From the NCBI GenBank assembly GCA_029379385.1, contig CM055612.1, forward strand, positions 16,802,001-16,866,000: a stretch of DNA of 64,000 nucleotides. Direction: 5' to 3'. The notes below the pieces were generated by a model. It made no database searches. It was not told where the DNA came from and saw only the letters and a list, made by a program, of their open reading frames with translations. The position numbers were made by a program, and so were the translations under genes. Source of the stretch: Quillaja saponaria (taxonomy: Eukaryota; Streptophyta; Magnoliopsida; Fabales; Quillajaceae). How positions within the stretch are numbered: the stretch's first letter is position 1; the number at the start of each line of letters is the position of its first letter. Below are positions 11,460 through 25,155 of the stretch, one piece after another.

Positions 11460-13860
11460 ATATGAAATCCCTAACTAAGAGAGTTGTGGTTGTAAGCGAA
11501 AGGTTAAGAACTTAAATATAGGGAAGTTAGAGGAGTTGTTAATTGTAACTCAAAGATTACTATCAAGAAATATATAAAGTAAAGATTATGATTACAAATA
11601 TCAGAATTGAAAGCTTAAGGTTTAAGCATGTTAATTTAGAATTTGTACGCCTTAAAACTTAATGAATTCTAAGTAATTAGTTTGATTGGAATTTAATATT
11701 TGGAATATGTGTAATAGGAAATGAAAAATACTTTTGACATATTCGATAAAATGTTAAGAGCAAAGAATAAATAAATTTGATTAAGTGGTTGTGAAAGGGA
11801 AGGCAGGGGCCTGATTTTATGGTTCATATAAATTAGGTATTTCAGATATTTTATAGACTGAATTAGTTAGGAGTTCTAAAGAGAAAGTAATTTAACTCCC
11901 AAATATGAGAATTCTATAAGCATCGAAATTAGACGTTGGCAACCAGGAATTTGGGCAATGCCTTGTTTTTATTCATATGAAGAATGAAGTAAGCTCAAGA
12001 CTGATTTTAAGAAAATTTTCTAAATAAGAAAGGTAATTAAGGTCTTGAAGATAATGTTTAGACTTGGTCTTGTTGAATTAGGTTTAGTATGTATATTGAA
12101 AACAAGCGTATATCTAAGGGGTTTGTGAAAATGCCTAAAAGGAATAAACTTTAAATGATTAAATGTACTAATATACACATCCAAATAATACATATATACC
12201 TATCTAGAAAGATATACTTGTCTATTAACAATTCCAATAAACAGAATTAGATTTCCTTTTTCCTAGAGCAAGTTATGTTCAATTAACTAAGGTAAGGTCA
12301 ATGCTGCCAAAAATACTGTGTTTTGCATAATTTGATGCAACTTCAAAGTATAAACTGAACCGATATATAAATCCAAAAATTGCAAATGATATGCCATTAT
12401 AAAGTTACATGTGTCTAGTATTTAATAAATTTTATAAAAATGGATTTGAAATTTCCTATGACAGTTAGAGTGAACACTGGTCCAAACCATTAGTTTGGAC
12501 AAATTCGAGATTTCTATCTCACAAGTGTTTTTTATCTTTTCTAATAGTTCCTTTCTACCCTACGCATTGTCAAGACATCTAAAATATTTGTTCATTATAA
12601 CCTCACCACATAAAGTACAATTCATACTACTTGATATGTAATGTCTTAATTGAAAACTTTCATAAAGAAACCTATATAAGCTTAGTAATTAAAAAGCTTA
12701 TAACAACAATATTTATGAACTAAGTATTATTTTGGAACTATGAATTTCAGTTCCAGACCCTACTATGGGCCTGATGACATATGTGAGTGCGAGAGGAAGT
12801 GACGAATAAGATTTGTAAACCAATGAGTAGTTAATTATTACCTTTGGGGGCTAGAGTATTGTGTTCAATTGTATTTGTGTATTTGAATAAATGTACAAGT
12901 GTAGTGTTTCAATGAGTTATTTGAATTATGTTTGTTTGAAATTGTTTGTGGTTGATAAAGGCCACCAACAAAGTGAAAGTTTCTGAGAAACTATTTTATT
13001 TCTGAAACTAAAATTCAGGTGTACCTAGGATATTTTAATTTAATATTCTAATATGAGATTTTTCTGGGTAAGTGTTTCTTTTAAGAATTGAGTACTTAGT
13101 CCTGATAGGTGGATTCAAAGAAGTGTTTTAGTGATTCCATTTATGATTCTATTTGGTGTGCAGGTGCAAAATTGTCTGGTTGGAGGTGGTGTGCTGGGCT
13201 AAGCTACTCTATTGACTCTTTTATTGTTTTGTATGATTCGGGTGCTCTAATATGTGTAATCTTATTAGTTATTTGAAATATATGATATATTGATATTAGT
13301 TGTTTATAAGTTATATACGTGTGTTGAGTGATGCTAGTACCATTTGGATACGTTTTACTACTCATGGAATTCGTAGGACTCATCCCTCTATTTGTTTTTT
13401 TTTTTTTTTTAAAGTAATAGAATCTCAATGGACAACAATTATTGATACTAAATTTTTCGAGTGTTGGGCGACATGGTAACTCTTCGGAATCTTAATCTTG
13501 AAGTCAAATGGTGAACATTTATAGTCACACTAGAGTTGTGGGGAGTCTAGTATTATGTAATGTAATAGTCTAGTTATTTGTTATTGTGATGAGATTCAGA
13601 GCGGAGCTTCTTGTTATTTTTGTTGTTATGGTTGTTATTGTATAAAAACAAGAATGCGTGTTTATATTATATGGGCATGTTCCACTTTACAAGAAATCTT
13701 TGCTGAAATTTTTAATAAATTGTTATAAGTTTTAGTAAAATTTACTTTTACTCTTTAGTTTAGCCAAAAGTCGTGTTCATTTCTTGTTTTTGAAGTCAAG
13801 GTTATGGAGGTTTATTTATCCAATCCTCCGGCCAATCATACATCCATGAGGGGTATGACA
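11460..13860 (+). mobile_element. family A LTR, 5' end unclear
   Basis: Carries the family landmarks in order: 'ggcaggggcctgattt' (11801), 'gatatacttgtctatta' (12212), the inverted-looking 'acactggtccaaac', 'cctttgggggctagag' (12842), 'gataaaggccaccaac' (12954), 'ggtgtacctaggatatt' (13018), 'gatgctagtacc' (13329), and the end GGGGTATGACA at 13860. It has no recognisable TG start and no target duplication; its left limit is an estimate. No intact coding. Confidence 0.6.
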
Positions 13861-14439
13861 GGAAGAAGCTACAAGCAAGGTGGAGTGTGGAAATTCAACC
13901 AAGAAAGGAGTTTCTTTTGCTGAAAAGTTAATTGAAGTTTTTCATGCTGACAAGTTCAAGTATGACTTGGACTTCATAAGAGTTTGCATCTAGTAAGGTT
14001 AGATGGTGGAGGTGACAACAAAAATAAAAATAGTTTTATGTTTGATGCAATTTAAGCCAAGGTGGAGATTGTTAAGTTTGCGTCTTAAATTGTAAAGAAA
14101 AAAATATATATCAGTTTTTGATGCTATTGGGCTTATAGTCCATGAGTTCATTAGGGTTAAGTTTTTTGGTAGGTTAGTGTTGCCAACTTATTATAAATAG
14201 TATTAAAAAAGGCAGTGTGTAGCCATAAAGTAGAGTGTGTTATTCATTATGAGGTTTTTTGTTTTGTAATTAGGATTTGGGATTGTGAAAGAAAGATTTA
14301 TTGTAATCTAATTTAATTGATAGTGGAATTTTTTTATCTCCTTTGTCCATGGTTTTTCTTAGTTGGAGGGTTTTTCATAATACATATTGTATGTGTGTGT
14401 ATTTTTTTTTTTTTTTTTCCGATGGTTACTTGGAACTTT
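13861..14439 (+). mobile_element. Ty1/copia 3' end with start of its LTR
   Basis: 'aagccaaggtggagat' is the classic copia polypurine-tract context, and TGTTAAGTTTGCG at 14070 directly after it is a typical LTR start. The LTR can be followed to about 14420, where a 'tttttatctcctttgtcc' segment resembles the usual LTR tail. No polyprotein frame remains upstream (a family A LTR lies there). The next element begins at 14440. Confidence 0.5.
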
Positions 14440-17400
14440 TGTCACACCCCTTACAAAGGCATGATTGGCAGGAGGATTGAATAACCAAACCTCCGTAATC
14501 ATTACTTCAAAACAAAGTAACAAACATGACTCTTGGCTCATCCAAAGAATAAAGGTAACTTTTATAAAACATAAGTTCATTGTAAAATTTTATTTTCTGA
14601 AACAGTTAATAATTTACTGAAAATTTTTGGCTAATGTTCCCAACAATATGGAGCATGCCTCAAAATACTAACACATATGTTCATGATCTTAAACAACAAT
14701 AACACAAAGACAACAAAGAGCTCCACTTTGTCCACATCCTAATCGAGATAAATAACTAGATTCTTACATCATATCAAAATTAGGCACCTTCCAATTCTAG
14801 TGTGACTACAAACTTTCATCCTTAATTGCAAGTTTGAGATCCTGAAAATACCTTTGCCGTACTTAATCGGCAAGTCACAAGCTTGACGATGCCATGTACT
14901 GAACTCTTGTTACTAAAAAAAATCCACAAGAGAAAGGTGAGTCCTATGGACTCTATGAGTGGAAAACCGTACCCAAAAGGTACTATCACCACACATCACA
15001 AATATATAAGATATATAGTAACATCATGTAACATTATTCATATCTTAAATTCACCTTACACATATACATTGTAATCGTCATAAACTCACAATTTACATGA
15101 TACACAGGATCACAAATTAATCAGAGCAATAATATTAAGCAAAGCAACCAAAGGGCTAACGATAACCTAACCCTGCACAACAGTTTCACCCTTTGCCGGG
15201 CATTTACGCCCTCTACAACAAATGAACCTTCATACATAATCTATCCCACTGGGGCTGAGCATTCCATTTAAAAAAAAAAAAAAAATATTTATCAGAATCA
15301 GAATTTCTCGTGATTTTAAATCAAAGTATTCTAGGTGTACCTGGATCGCGGTTTTGGAAATAAAATCATTTCTCATAAAAAATAAATAGAAAATTTTAAT
15401 TTGTTGGCCCCTATCAATCACAGACAATTTCAAACAAGAATGATTCAAATAACTACCTAAAACATTGCATTTGCACACTTATTTAAATACATATACAATT
15501 GCACATAACAATCTAGTCTCCAAAGGCAACAATTAACCATTCACCTTTAACTGATTCCATTTGTCACTCGCACTTGCGTTCACGCATCTCATCAGGTTCA
15601 TATTAGGATCCGGAATTGAAATTCATATTTCTAAATAATCCTTAGTTCATCAATGTTATTGCTATAACCTTTTAATTACTAAGCTTATATATTAACTTAT
15701 ATAAGTTTCTTTATGAAAGTTATTCTATTAGGCTATTATATGTCAAGTAGTATAAATTGTACTTTATGTGGTAAGGTTAATAGTAAAAAGACATTTTAGA
15801 TGTCTTGATAATTCATAGGGTAGAGAAAACTATTAGAAAAGTTAGAAAACATGAATGAGTTAAAAATGTTGAAACGGTCCAAACTTGAAGTTTGGACTAG
15901 TGTTCACTTTAACAATCATATCTTTCTTTAGAAAATTCCAAATCCAATTTCGTAAAATTTCTTAAATATTAGATACAAGTAGCTTTATAATGGTATTTAA
16001 TTTGAAATTTTTAGATTTGTATATCAATACAGTTTATTCTTTGAAGTTACATTAAATTTTGCAAAATGCAGGATTTTGACAACTCTGACTTTACCTTAGT
16101 TAATTGAACGTAACTTTCTCTAGGAAAAAGGAAATCCAATTCCGTTGCAGTCGAAAAGATCTACCAACCAATATACTGGGAACCAGGCTACGAAATTTTA
16201 TAGATAACACCTAAGACCTTAAGCTACATTTTATCTTTTAAACTCTTAATTTAATTCTGCCCCGAAGACACTGGAAATACTGAATTTCTGTCACCCACGA
16301 AATCTGCCCCTACATCCCTTCAAAACCACTTAACTCACCTTTGTTCATACCCATTACTCACTTCCATTAACTCCTTAGCTCAACCCATCAACCAACCCTT
16401 TGCTCTTGTTATGAACCTTTTATTCAAATTTTAATAACAATTAACCATCGAGACTTAAATTTACCAAGTTTTAAATAAAAAGTTATAACTAGTTTTCTTG
16501 TAGACATTTTATCAAACATCTTGAATGCATGATTTTCTTCCATTGATACATGTGTACATATATATATATATATTTATACTATACTATACCAAGAATTCCA
16601 ATTTTTCTCTTATTCACTTTCCAAGTATTAATTTCAAATCAACTTATTATTCAATTTCCATCAAGACTTAAACTAAACAATTCTATACTTAGACAACCCT
16701 CTTAAATGGTCTTTGTTCTTAACTTTTTATTCATAAATTAAAACTCTCCTACTTCTATAATTTATATATTATGGCTTTTTATTTCAATTAGCTAAATTAA
16801 ACCACAATTTAGTACTTAAAATTTCAAGTAAAACAAGAAAATTAATAAAGCAAAGTTATTGCCTCTCCACTCACCTCACGCCTAATCTCAAAATAGGGCA
16901 TCATGGTGGCTGCCACACCACAATTCCAGGCAGCTTGGAACTTCAACCCACTCCCAAGAACTCCATCGGCCAGCTGAACCTCACGAACGAAGCAAGAAAA
17001 GGAGAGTACCCAACCAGCCACCTATAACTCTGCACTTCCTTGCTACCTAACCTCCAAAGCCTAACGCAAAACCACTCTGCACTTCCTTTATATGAGTTAG
17101 CAAGAGAAGATGGAAGCTTATAATTGCTGCCCATAACAGGGGCGGTGACTGCTCCAAGATTGGCTAGAAAAAAGTTAAGTTTGGGTGTAAAAAGAAAGGC
17201 TAGTATAGTGAAATTTAAATCCTTCCCAACCCCTCCCCCTTCTTATTTAAAAAAAAAAACCAAATATACTGTTGCTGCAACACAAGAGTATTAAGGCTAG
17301 CTATTGAACAAGGATTCACGGCTGGAAAGATATGTAAACCACTCAACACAGGGTAAAACTCACGCACGGCTAGGAAAAGTAGAAAGCTTCAAAGTCTCGG

Positions 17401-17974
17401 CTAAAGTTGAGAAAGCACTAAGCTTTTCTAGAATGATCGGACAGGGGAGGAAACACAAAAGGCGATGAGAAACAAATGGGAAGGGGAAATCGACTAAAAA
17501 TAGAAGGAAAGAAGAAAAGAAGAAAAGAAATAAAAGAACAAAGTCAAAGTCACCAAAAAAAAAAAATGATTGGTGTAGGTTTATTCTTTAATTTGTGTGT
17601 GTGTGTATATATATAAATATATATTTGTATAAATGGTTATTTTATTCCTACACGTGTTTTATTCTTTTGTTTTTCTTTTTTAATTTCAAACTATAAGATC
17701 AAGCTCCAAATCAAACAAGTTTTGTCTTAATAGTGTGTATAATTTATTTATTTATATTTATATTTATTTACTCTAGTTACATTATTTATTAATTTACTCC
17801 CTTCTATACTCATGTTATTTACCACAATCTCTCATGTACACATCAATGCTTATTTGTTTATCTCTCACGTACTCATCGATACTTATCTATTTGCATAATT
17901 AAAAATTTTATGTTACCTAAATCTTGACGTTATTACATCAAATACTACTAACGTCGCAATACCGGTTTATAACA
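14440..17974 (-). mobile_element. family A solo LTR, complete, minus orientation
   Basis: Starts TGTCACACCCC and ends CGGTTTATAACA. It is flanked on both sides by ACTTT (14435-14439 and 17975-17979), a perfect 5-bp target duplication, so both ends and the 3,535-bp length are firm. Read on the minus strand it is TGTTATAAACCGG to GGGGTGTGACA, consistent with a TG...CA LTR. It contains no polyprotein, primer-binding site or second LTR, which fits a solo LTR left after recombination. Open frames inside are short and not conserved among copies. Confidence 0.85.
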
Positions 17975-18069
17975 ACTTTACTTAATAGTGGGGCTTTACC
18001 CCTATAGGAAGGAGAAACTAATTTGTAGGAATCCATGACCGACCATGATATAAATTAGGAAAAAATGCA

Positions 18070-18410
18070 AACTTTGTTCAATGTGAATAAGCATATACTT
18101 GGTTCCAATTTGGACTAGTTTTCCAAGATGAAAAAAATCAATGTTATTCTTTTGGGCAGGTGGCAAACTAAACCCGACCATCACATGGAAGTGGAAAGCA
18201 CTGATTTCTTAAAAAGGTTGAAGAATATGAAAAATTTAAGGTTTTAATCTGACAAGGTATCTCTAGGATTGACAAGAATCTAATTCTGTGGGCAATCTCA
18301 AGAATTTAAGGATCTTAGATCTTAAAGCTTGCCACAATATGCCCAATTCCTTATTGAAGCACATTTGGATATTTCTAAGTGTTACTTGATTGATTTTGGC
18401 AAACTTATCT
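18070..18410 (+). pseudogene. NB-LRR resistance protein fragment (LRR region)
   Basis: Three short frames in order resemble the leucine-rich repeats of a coiled-coil NB-LRR protein. First LFNVNKHILG with a stop before FSKMKKINVILLGRWQT; then VESTDFLKRLKNMKNLRF and a stop; then, in another frame, KNLRILDLKACHNM followed by a frameshift near SKCYLIDFG. The 'NLRILDLKACHNM' and 'LDxSxCYL' phrasing recalls the RPP13-like 4/ZAR1 branch. That branch assignment is inference from memory. Coiled-coil and NB-ARC regions are absent. It is a dead 340-bp relic. Confidence 0.6.
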
Positions 18411-18774
18411 GTTGTTTTGGTCTCTATGCACTATACAAAAATTTTAAGTTTAAATTACATCAAGAAAAAAAAAAAGAGAATTAAAAGTAAATATTGAAGA
18501 TGTATGAAAACTGTTATTGATAGAGTTTTATTGGCCATCAAAGAGGATATTTCAAAAAAAAAAAAAAAAAATACTTTAAGGGAGAGAAATTGTCAATCAT
18601 TAATGAAGAGAAAGACATTATTCAACATTAAATGTGTCTTATATTAAAAATACTAAAATAACATTTAATGATTAAATAGTTTTAACAAGTAAATGATGAA
18701 TTTTTTTTGTCCACTTGAAAGAGTGGACATTGATAACTTACACCTACATGAGTGTACGTTTACCTAAATAATAT
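18411..18774. other. AT-rich DNA with poly-A runs
   Basis: No feature recognised except an A-run at about 18554-18571. Confidence 0.5.
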
Positions 18775-18914
18775 TACATAGGAAAGCTTGTGCCCATATA
18801 TAAAAATTGTTTAATAGTAAGTTAGGAAACCCAATGCTTGATTAGGGTAATGCATGCATCTAACAATTGCCAAACTTGGACAATATCACTCTTATCCAAG
18901 ATAAACCAACCAGG
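18775..18914 (+). pseudogene. copy 3 of the small-gene promoter, distal part
   Basis: Matches 3046-3160 and 3625-3755 ('cccaatgcttgattagggtaatgc', 'caaacttg', 'caaccagg'). It breaks off at CCAGG (18910-18914), resumes at 26563-26607, is interrupted again, and resumes at 30798. The pieces together form one promoter plus exon split by two insertions. Confidence 0.7.
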
Positions 18915-19194
18915 TAATAGACTTTATAATATTGAGAGAGACACAGAGATATATTGGTTCGCTGATAAGGCCTACTCCACGAGAGGAGACAAAAATATTA
19001 TTCCATAGATTATAATCACTTAGCTCACACACTCAACTCGCTTAATCAGTACAATATTGGTATTTTCTCATTTATAAGGATTACTAGATAATCATAAGGA
19101 ATATCTTGTCAAATTAGTTATAAAGGGATAACAACTAAGGAATTTCTTGTAGTTCTTAAGGAATAATCTGATGATATTAATGGCTTGGTCATCA

Positions 19195-19609
19195 TGTCAG
19201 TAATCATTAGATGAAACATGAGCTACTCGAAGTAGTCCTTTAGATACTTTGTCAGGCACAAAATGATAAGCTATAACAATATGCTTCATTTTCAAGTGCA
19301 CTACAGGATTGGCATAAACATAGGTCCTCCAATATTGTCACACATTATAATAGGAGAATGAGGAAGAGAAACTCCTAACTCACAAAGGAGAGATTGAACC
19401 CATCATAGCTCATAGAAGACAGTAGCAACAACATTATTTTTAGCCTCAGTAGAAAAGCAACCTAATGAATGTTACTTTCTAGAACATTAAGAAACTAGGT
19501 TAAAACCAAGATAAACAAGATATGAAGTGGTGGAAGTTTTGTCATCTTTATTACCAGCCCAATCTGCATCGGAGTAAGCAGTAAAGGAAGAAGACTTAGT
19601 ACGCTTGAT
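19195..19609 (-). pseudogene. copia RNase H and C-terminus
   Basis: On the minus strand 19500-19609 reads RTKSSSFTAYSDADWAGNKD and then TSTTSYLVYLG, the hallmark copia RNase H segment. Further on, 19210-19310 reads VHLKMKHIVIAYHFVPDK and LRVAHVSSND, the usual C-terminus, with frameshifts between. It continues without a gap from the reverse transcriptase at 25156 once the nested LTR is removed: HGIN on the right joins IKRTKSS on the left across ATTAA. Confidence 0.75.
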
Positions 19610-20586
19610 ATTAATGTTATAACCCTCATGACCCGATATCATAAAAATTGAGTTTTAAGACAATGTGTAAATTTATGTTATAAAAAAAATTAATTAATTA
19701 AATAAAAATATAGTTAAACATGTCACAATCTAATATTTTAGTGTAACCCTAATATATGTTTTAAAAATATTGTGTATTTGCTGTCGTAAAGTAAAAAATT
19801 TTGTGACAAAGTAAATTCAAGTGAGTGACTAATTAATGTATAGATATAAATATATCAAGATTTAATCTCCATTACCTCATTAATTTACTTGGATTTATAT
19901 TTCATTTCATAAGAATTGCATTATATATGAAATTATTGTATATATACATATATAATAAATTAGAAATCAATTATTGATATATTTAAATAATTGGATTAAT
20001 ATACACCACCAATTTGTGAACCAAGTCTAACACGACAAGTTTATATTATTTTTATTTTTTTCTCTTCTTCCACTTAGTGCAATTTTTAGTGCAACTTAGA
20101 TAATTGGATTATTAGACATTTACAGATAAGGTGCCATATAGCTCGAGAAAGGTTGACTATTGTTGAACCTCTATTCCACTTAGTGTAACTTTTAGTTACA
20201 TCCATTTCAAATTCAACTTACACATACATAATTTAAGCTAATAAATTAGTAAAAATTTCTTGATATATATATATATATATATATATGATATACATACAAG
20301 ATATGGACTCAAGTGTCCTACAAGGAAATAGTTAAACTACCTAAATAGACTTAGTTTCAAGAAACCTATATAAGTTGATATGTAAGCTTAATAATTAAAA
20401 GATTATAACTATAACAGTTATGAACTAATTATTGTTTGAAAATATGAATTTCAGCTTCGGATCCTACTATGGGCCTAATGATACATGTGAGTGCAAAAGG
20501 ATGTGATGAACAAGATTTGCAAACTGGTGAGTAATTAACTGTTACCCTTTGGTGGCTAGATTATTATGTGTAATTGTATGTGGATT

Positions 20587-23500
20587 TGTAAATTATAACC
20601 CTTATAACCCTATAAAGTAAAATCGAGTTTTAGATATAATATGTAAATTTTTGTTATAAAATAATAATATGTAAACTAATTAATTAAATAGAGATATAAT
20701 TAAACATCTTATAATTTGATATCCTAGTATACATTTAAAGAATTTTTGTGTATTCTGATATCTTAGTGTATGAAAATTTTAATAAATCCTTACCATAAAG
20801 ATATATATATATATACTCACCTAAAACTATGATCAATTTTAGCCACAAATTTGAGAAAAAAAAAAAAAAAAAAAAAAACCTTCACTTTTGGACTTTACTT
20901 TTCTAATTTTGTCCTATTTATTTTTAGTCTTTATCTTACTTTCATTCTTTTTTCTTTCACCGACCTTCAATTCCCATCTTAGAAATTTCTAAAGCCATTA
21001 AGATAAATCGGGATTTTAGATGAAAAAAAAACAAAGATGTGGAAAATCATTTAGTGTGAATGGAAGGAAAAAGAAAGTGGAAGTCTTCTTTGTGATCTTC
21101 TTGTACAAAAGCTCTAAATCATTGTCCTTTGCTTCAGTTTCTTTGTGTCTTAGCCTCTGTGGTTCTTCCTAATTTCTACAACTTACAAAGCTCACAAATC
21201 TCTTCCTCTTTACCTCTGTTTAAGAATTTAAATAACTTTCAAACAAGTACTACCCTGTTTTTCTTCTTATGTAACTTGTACATGTTCCTCTTACTTGCAA
21301 CTAATATTCATCTTGTGGGTGAAACTCTTTATCTCCTTTGTTTCTTAACCGTGGGACCTTCTTTTATTGAAAATTTTAGGAGCTGGAAATTAGCTCTCAT
21401 GGTATAAAACAGTAGCTCTGCATATCCCCTGTTCTTGTTTTATTTCCTCCTTCCCATACGTCACCTTGCATTAGGAATAGCTGTAGATACGGAGCTGAGT
21501 GTACATGGGCAACAATTGGTTGTCTTGCACTTTGCTCCACTGTGCACTACCTTTGGAGGAACAATAAGTTGGATGCATTTGTACTAACATCAAATCGTGA
21601 AAGTCCATCAAGTTGGCAGCAAGTTGTTCCCTTTGATATTGCAACTCCTTTACGGCAACTCTAGGTGCGCGATTTTCTGCCTCTTTACCATGAATTACTT
21701 AGTAGTTAGTGAGTTGTTTGATAGTTATAGGTTTGCTTAGTAATTAATTAGTTTGTTCAGTAACTAATTAGTTGGTAATTTTGCTTAATCTCTTTATATT
21801 TTGATGGTTGTTGAGCTAGAACTAAGAATTTAGTAAAGATTGTAAGTAAAGGCTTTGGATAAAAGTACTTATAAGACAATTGTATGATCATTGAAAAGGT
21901 TACTTCAAATTTAAGGGTATAGATATTAGAAGTGAAGGATTCAAGTTTTTGATAAATAATTAATTGAAATTGAAGTTTATGTTAAGGATATATTAACTTA
22001 ATTATAATATATATATATAAGATAGTTAATAGTTAATAAGTTAACTTAGGAAATAAATAAATATAAATTAAAGATGTGAGAAAAATTTAAATAAAAAACA
22101 TAAAAATGGAGATTGGAATCATATAAATTAGTAATCGGTAATTTAGAATTCAATTGTATTTAGGATAAGAGTATATAGTTTAGACATTTAATTAACTTTA
22201 GATAATTAAACTAAGCTTAGTTGAATAATTGGAACATGAGTGATTTAAGGATTTATGAGATTATGTTAATTGTGTTAAGAAGTATAAAAAAAATATATGA
22301 ATTAGGATGAAAATGTACATCCTAAGTAAGTAACAAGATGCTTAAAGAAATTTAAATGTTATTAAGCTTATATATTCAGAAGCGATGTATGTAAATGTCA
22401 TTAGATAACCTATTAAGTAGGAAATTGTAATATCAAGGTTGTAAATTAAATAATGTTTGAATCTATAATTTTTAGCTCCATATCATATTGATGATACTTC
22501 GATACCGTCCCAGTCTAGACGAAACAATGAGTCTCGTTCTTGAGCTTCACGAGTGAATTTCGTCTACTTTGGTTGCGAGATTATTATGTGCCATTATCAT
22601 TTTTAATTTTTTTGGGGTTTTTCATATTTTAACTCTTTCTTTTACAAGGAAAATAGTCTATATATATTAGTACTTAGATGGCTGACCTAAAAGTCAATAC
22701 ATAAAGTCAATGTGACAAATTAAGCAGGACAAAGGAATTTGCCATTATGAGTAACAGGTTCCTAGGATGCATTATTTTTTTACTATAAATAGGTCATATT
22801 GAATTTCGTCTAGGATGCTAGTGAAGTTAATAAAAATGAGAATAAAGCATGCCTAAGATACTTGTAAAAATGTCTAAAAGGAGTAAAATTTAAGTAAATA
22901 TTTGAAACTTAGTAACTCTAGATTTTTGTAATTAAAAAGTTTATAACCTATAAAAATTGTCAAAATAAGTAAATACTTAAAAAATTTAATTGTAGCTCCG
23001 AAAAATGTTATTGAGTCAATGACGTACGTGAACGCAAGAGGAAGTAACGAACAAGATCAATAACTGGTGAGTGGTTAATTGTTGCCTTTGGGGGCTAGAT
23101 TATTATGTATAATTGTATGCATATTTAAATAAATGCGCAAAGTGCAATGATTTAGTGACTTATTTGAAATTGTTTGTAGTTAATAAGAGCCAACAAATTG
23201 AAATTGAAATTTTTCTGAGAAATAATTTTTATTTCCAAAACTAAGATCCAAGTGCACCTAGGATATTCTGATTTTTTGATAAATATTTATAAAAATTTGA
23301 GTTCTCAGCTCCGGTGGAATGGATTATGTATAGAGATTAATCTGTTGTGCAAGCATGTAAATGTCCAGTGGGGGGTGATCCTGTTGTGCAGGGCTGGGTT
23401 ACTCGTTGGCCCTTTACTTGCTGTGTATGCTTTGAGTGTTTTAATTGTTGGGTTCGAATTGTGAATTCCGCGCATTTTAATTGCTTTGTTTATCTTATGA

Positions 23501-24129
23501 ATCATATGAATTGTGATTTTATGATAATTATATATACGTATGTGTACTTTTGAATCAAGATATGGATGTGGTTACATAAGATTAATTAATTGATTATATA
23601 TTCTATAAGTGCATTGAGTGATGATACTAACTTTTGGGTACGATTTTCTACTCACGGAGTCTATATGACTTACCCTTTTTTTGTGGATATTTGTTTTTTT
23701 AGTAATAGGATTTCAAAATAAGTTAACCACTGATACGAGATTTGCCGAGGATTTGACAGCAAGGTAAAATTCGGAATCTCATACTTGAAGTTAAGGATGA
23801 GAGGTTGTAGTCACACTAGAATTGTGGGTGTTTAATTTTGTATAATGTAATAGTCTAGTTATTGGTCTTGTTTATGATGTGGACGGAGCAGAGCTCCTTG
23901 CTGTCTTTGTGTTGTTGTTGTTGTAAAAGAAAAAAATAAATACATGAGCATATGGGTTTGTATTTTGAGGCCTATTCCTTATTACAGTTAACTTTTTTTT
24001 TTTTAAATTTACTTTTATTCTTTAATTTAGTCAACAGTCGTGTTTGTTTATTTGTTCTTAAGTCAAGGTTACAGAGGTTTGGTTATCCATTCCTCCGGCC
24101 AGTTATGCCTTTGTGAGAGGGGTGTGACA
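20587..24129 (+). mobile_element. inner family A LTR
   Basis: Starts near TGTAAATTATAACCC and ends GGGGTGTGACA at 24129. The right edge is exact. The left edge is uncertain by a few tens of bases and no matching duplication was found. All family blocks are present: 'cctttgggggctagatt' (23088), 'gtgcacctaggatattctg' (23252), 'gtgcagggctgggttactcg' (23386), 'gatgatactaac' and the 'gttacagaggtttggttatcc' end. An A-run of about 24 lies at 20855. Confidence 0.7.
21455..21664 (+). pseudogene. possible L1 LINE C-terminal (zf-RVT) fragment
   Basis: One frame is open from about 21455 to TAG at 21664. It reads WATIGCLALCSTVHYLWRNN, then KLDAFVLTSN and DIATPLRQL. L1 LINEs of plants end with a region of the form 'ALxxxVYxxWRERN...V..VR.RL', which this resembles. 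It sits inside the inner family A LTR, so it would be foreign sequence picked up by, or inserted into, that copy. Recognition is from pattern memory only. Confidence 0.4.
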
Positions 24130-25155
24130 TGTGTTATATGAAAAAATAAGCATGTGCAGTGTTTCATGGAGTTATTTGAGTTATGTTTGATGTTTGGAAT
24201 TGTTTGTGGTAAATAAGGGCCAACAAAGTGAAATTTTCTAAGAAATTATTTTTATTTCCAAAACCAAGATTCAGGTGCACCTAGGATATTCTGATTTTAG
24301 ATTCCGAAATATTGTAATTCTGATAAATGTTTTAAAAGTAGAGTGCTCAGCCCCGATGGAATGGATTATGTATAAAAATTAATTTGTTGTGCAGGATCAT
24401 AAATACCTGGTGGATGGTGATACTATTGTGCAGGGCTGAGTTACTCATTGGCCCTTTGCTTGCTTTGTATGCTTTAATTGCCTTGATAGTTTTAAGTGGA
24501 TTATATAGTGTACTAATTAAACTATGCTTGCTAAGTTTATATTTTTGTATTTGTGCATGTATAATCTTAGTAGTTTTGGAATATGTGACATGTTGATATT
24601 AATTGATTATATATTCTATACATGTATTGGAAGATGCTAGTATCCTTTGGGTACAATTTTGCACTCACGAAGTCTATATGATTCATCCCTCTTTTGTTGT
24701 TAATATTTTTTAGTAACATGGTCTCGAGGATGACTATTACCAATAATGAACTTTTCCAAATGTTTGGCGGTGAGGTAATTCTTCGAAATCTCAATCTTGA
24801 AGTCAAAGGGTGAAAGTTTACAATCATACTAAAGTTGTGGAGTATATGGTTTTATGTTGTGTAATAGTTTAGTTGGTTGTTACTATGATAAGAAATGGAT
24901 CGAAGCTCATTGGTCTTGTTGTCTTTTTTGTTATTGTTGTTGTTGTGTAAAAACAAGAATATGTATTTTTTATATTTTGAACATGTTCCACATTGTGTTG
25001 AAATTTTTTCGAAATTTTCAGTAAAGTTTTTCTTGATTTTTAAGTATAGTTGTTTGAGAGTCATATGTGTTCAGTTGTGATAAAGTTAAGGTTATGAAGG
25101 TTTGGTTATCTAATCCTTCAGCCAGTCACGCTTTCATGAAGGGTGTGACAATTAA

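Larger units (their letters stand above)
19615..25150 (+). mobile_element. family A LTR with a second family A copy nested inside
   Basis: Begins TGTTATAACCCTC and ends GGGTGTGACA, with perfect ATTAA duplications at 19610-19614 and 25151-25155. Removing it restores the copia reading frame. Its length of 5,536 bp is explained by a second copy inserted inside (about 20587-24129). The outer copy is thus about 2.0 kb of sequence: 'cctttggtggctagattatt' at 20547 continues at 24130 'tgtgttatatg'. It has no coding content of its own. Confidence 0.85.

Noticed and set aside
16943..17134. 63-codon minus-strand frame
   Set aside because: Within the TSD-bounded solo LTR, short and without motif.
23252..23553. 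Three overlapping frames of about 70 codons
   Set aside because: They fall on the family A conserved block with 'gtgcagggctgggttactcg'; related frames in other copies are interrupted, so the conservation is of DNA and not protein.
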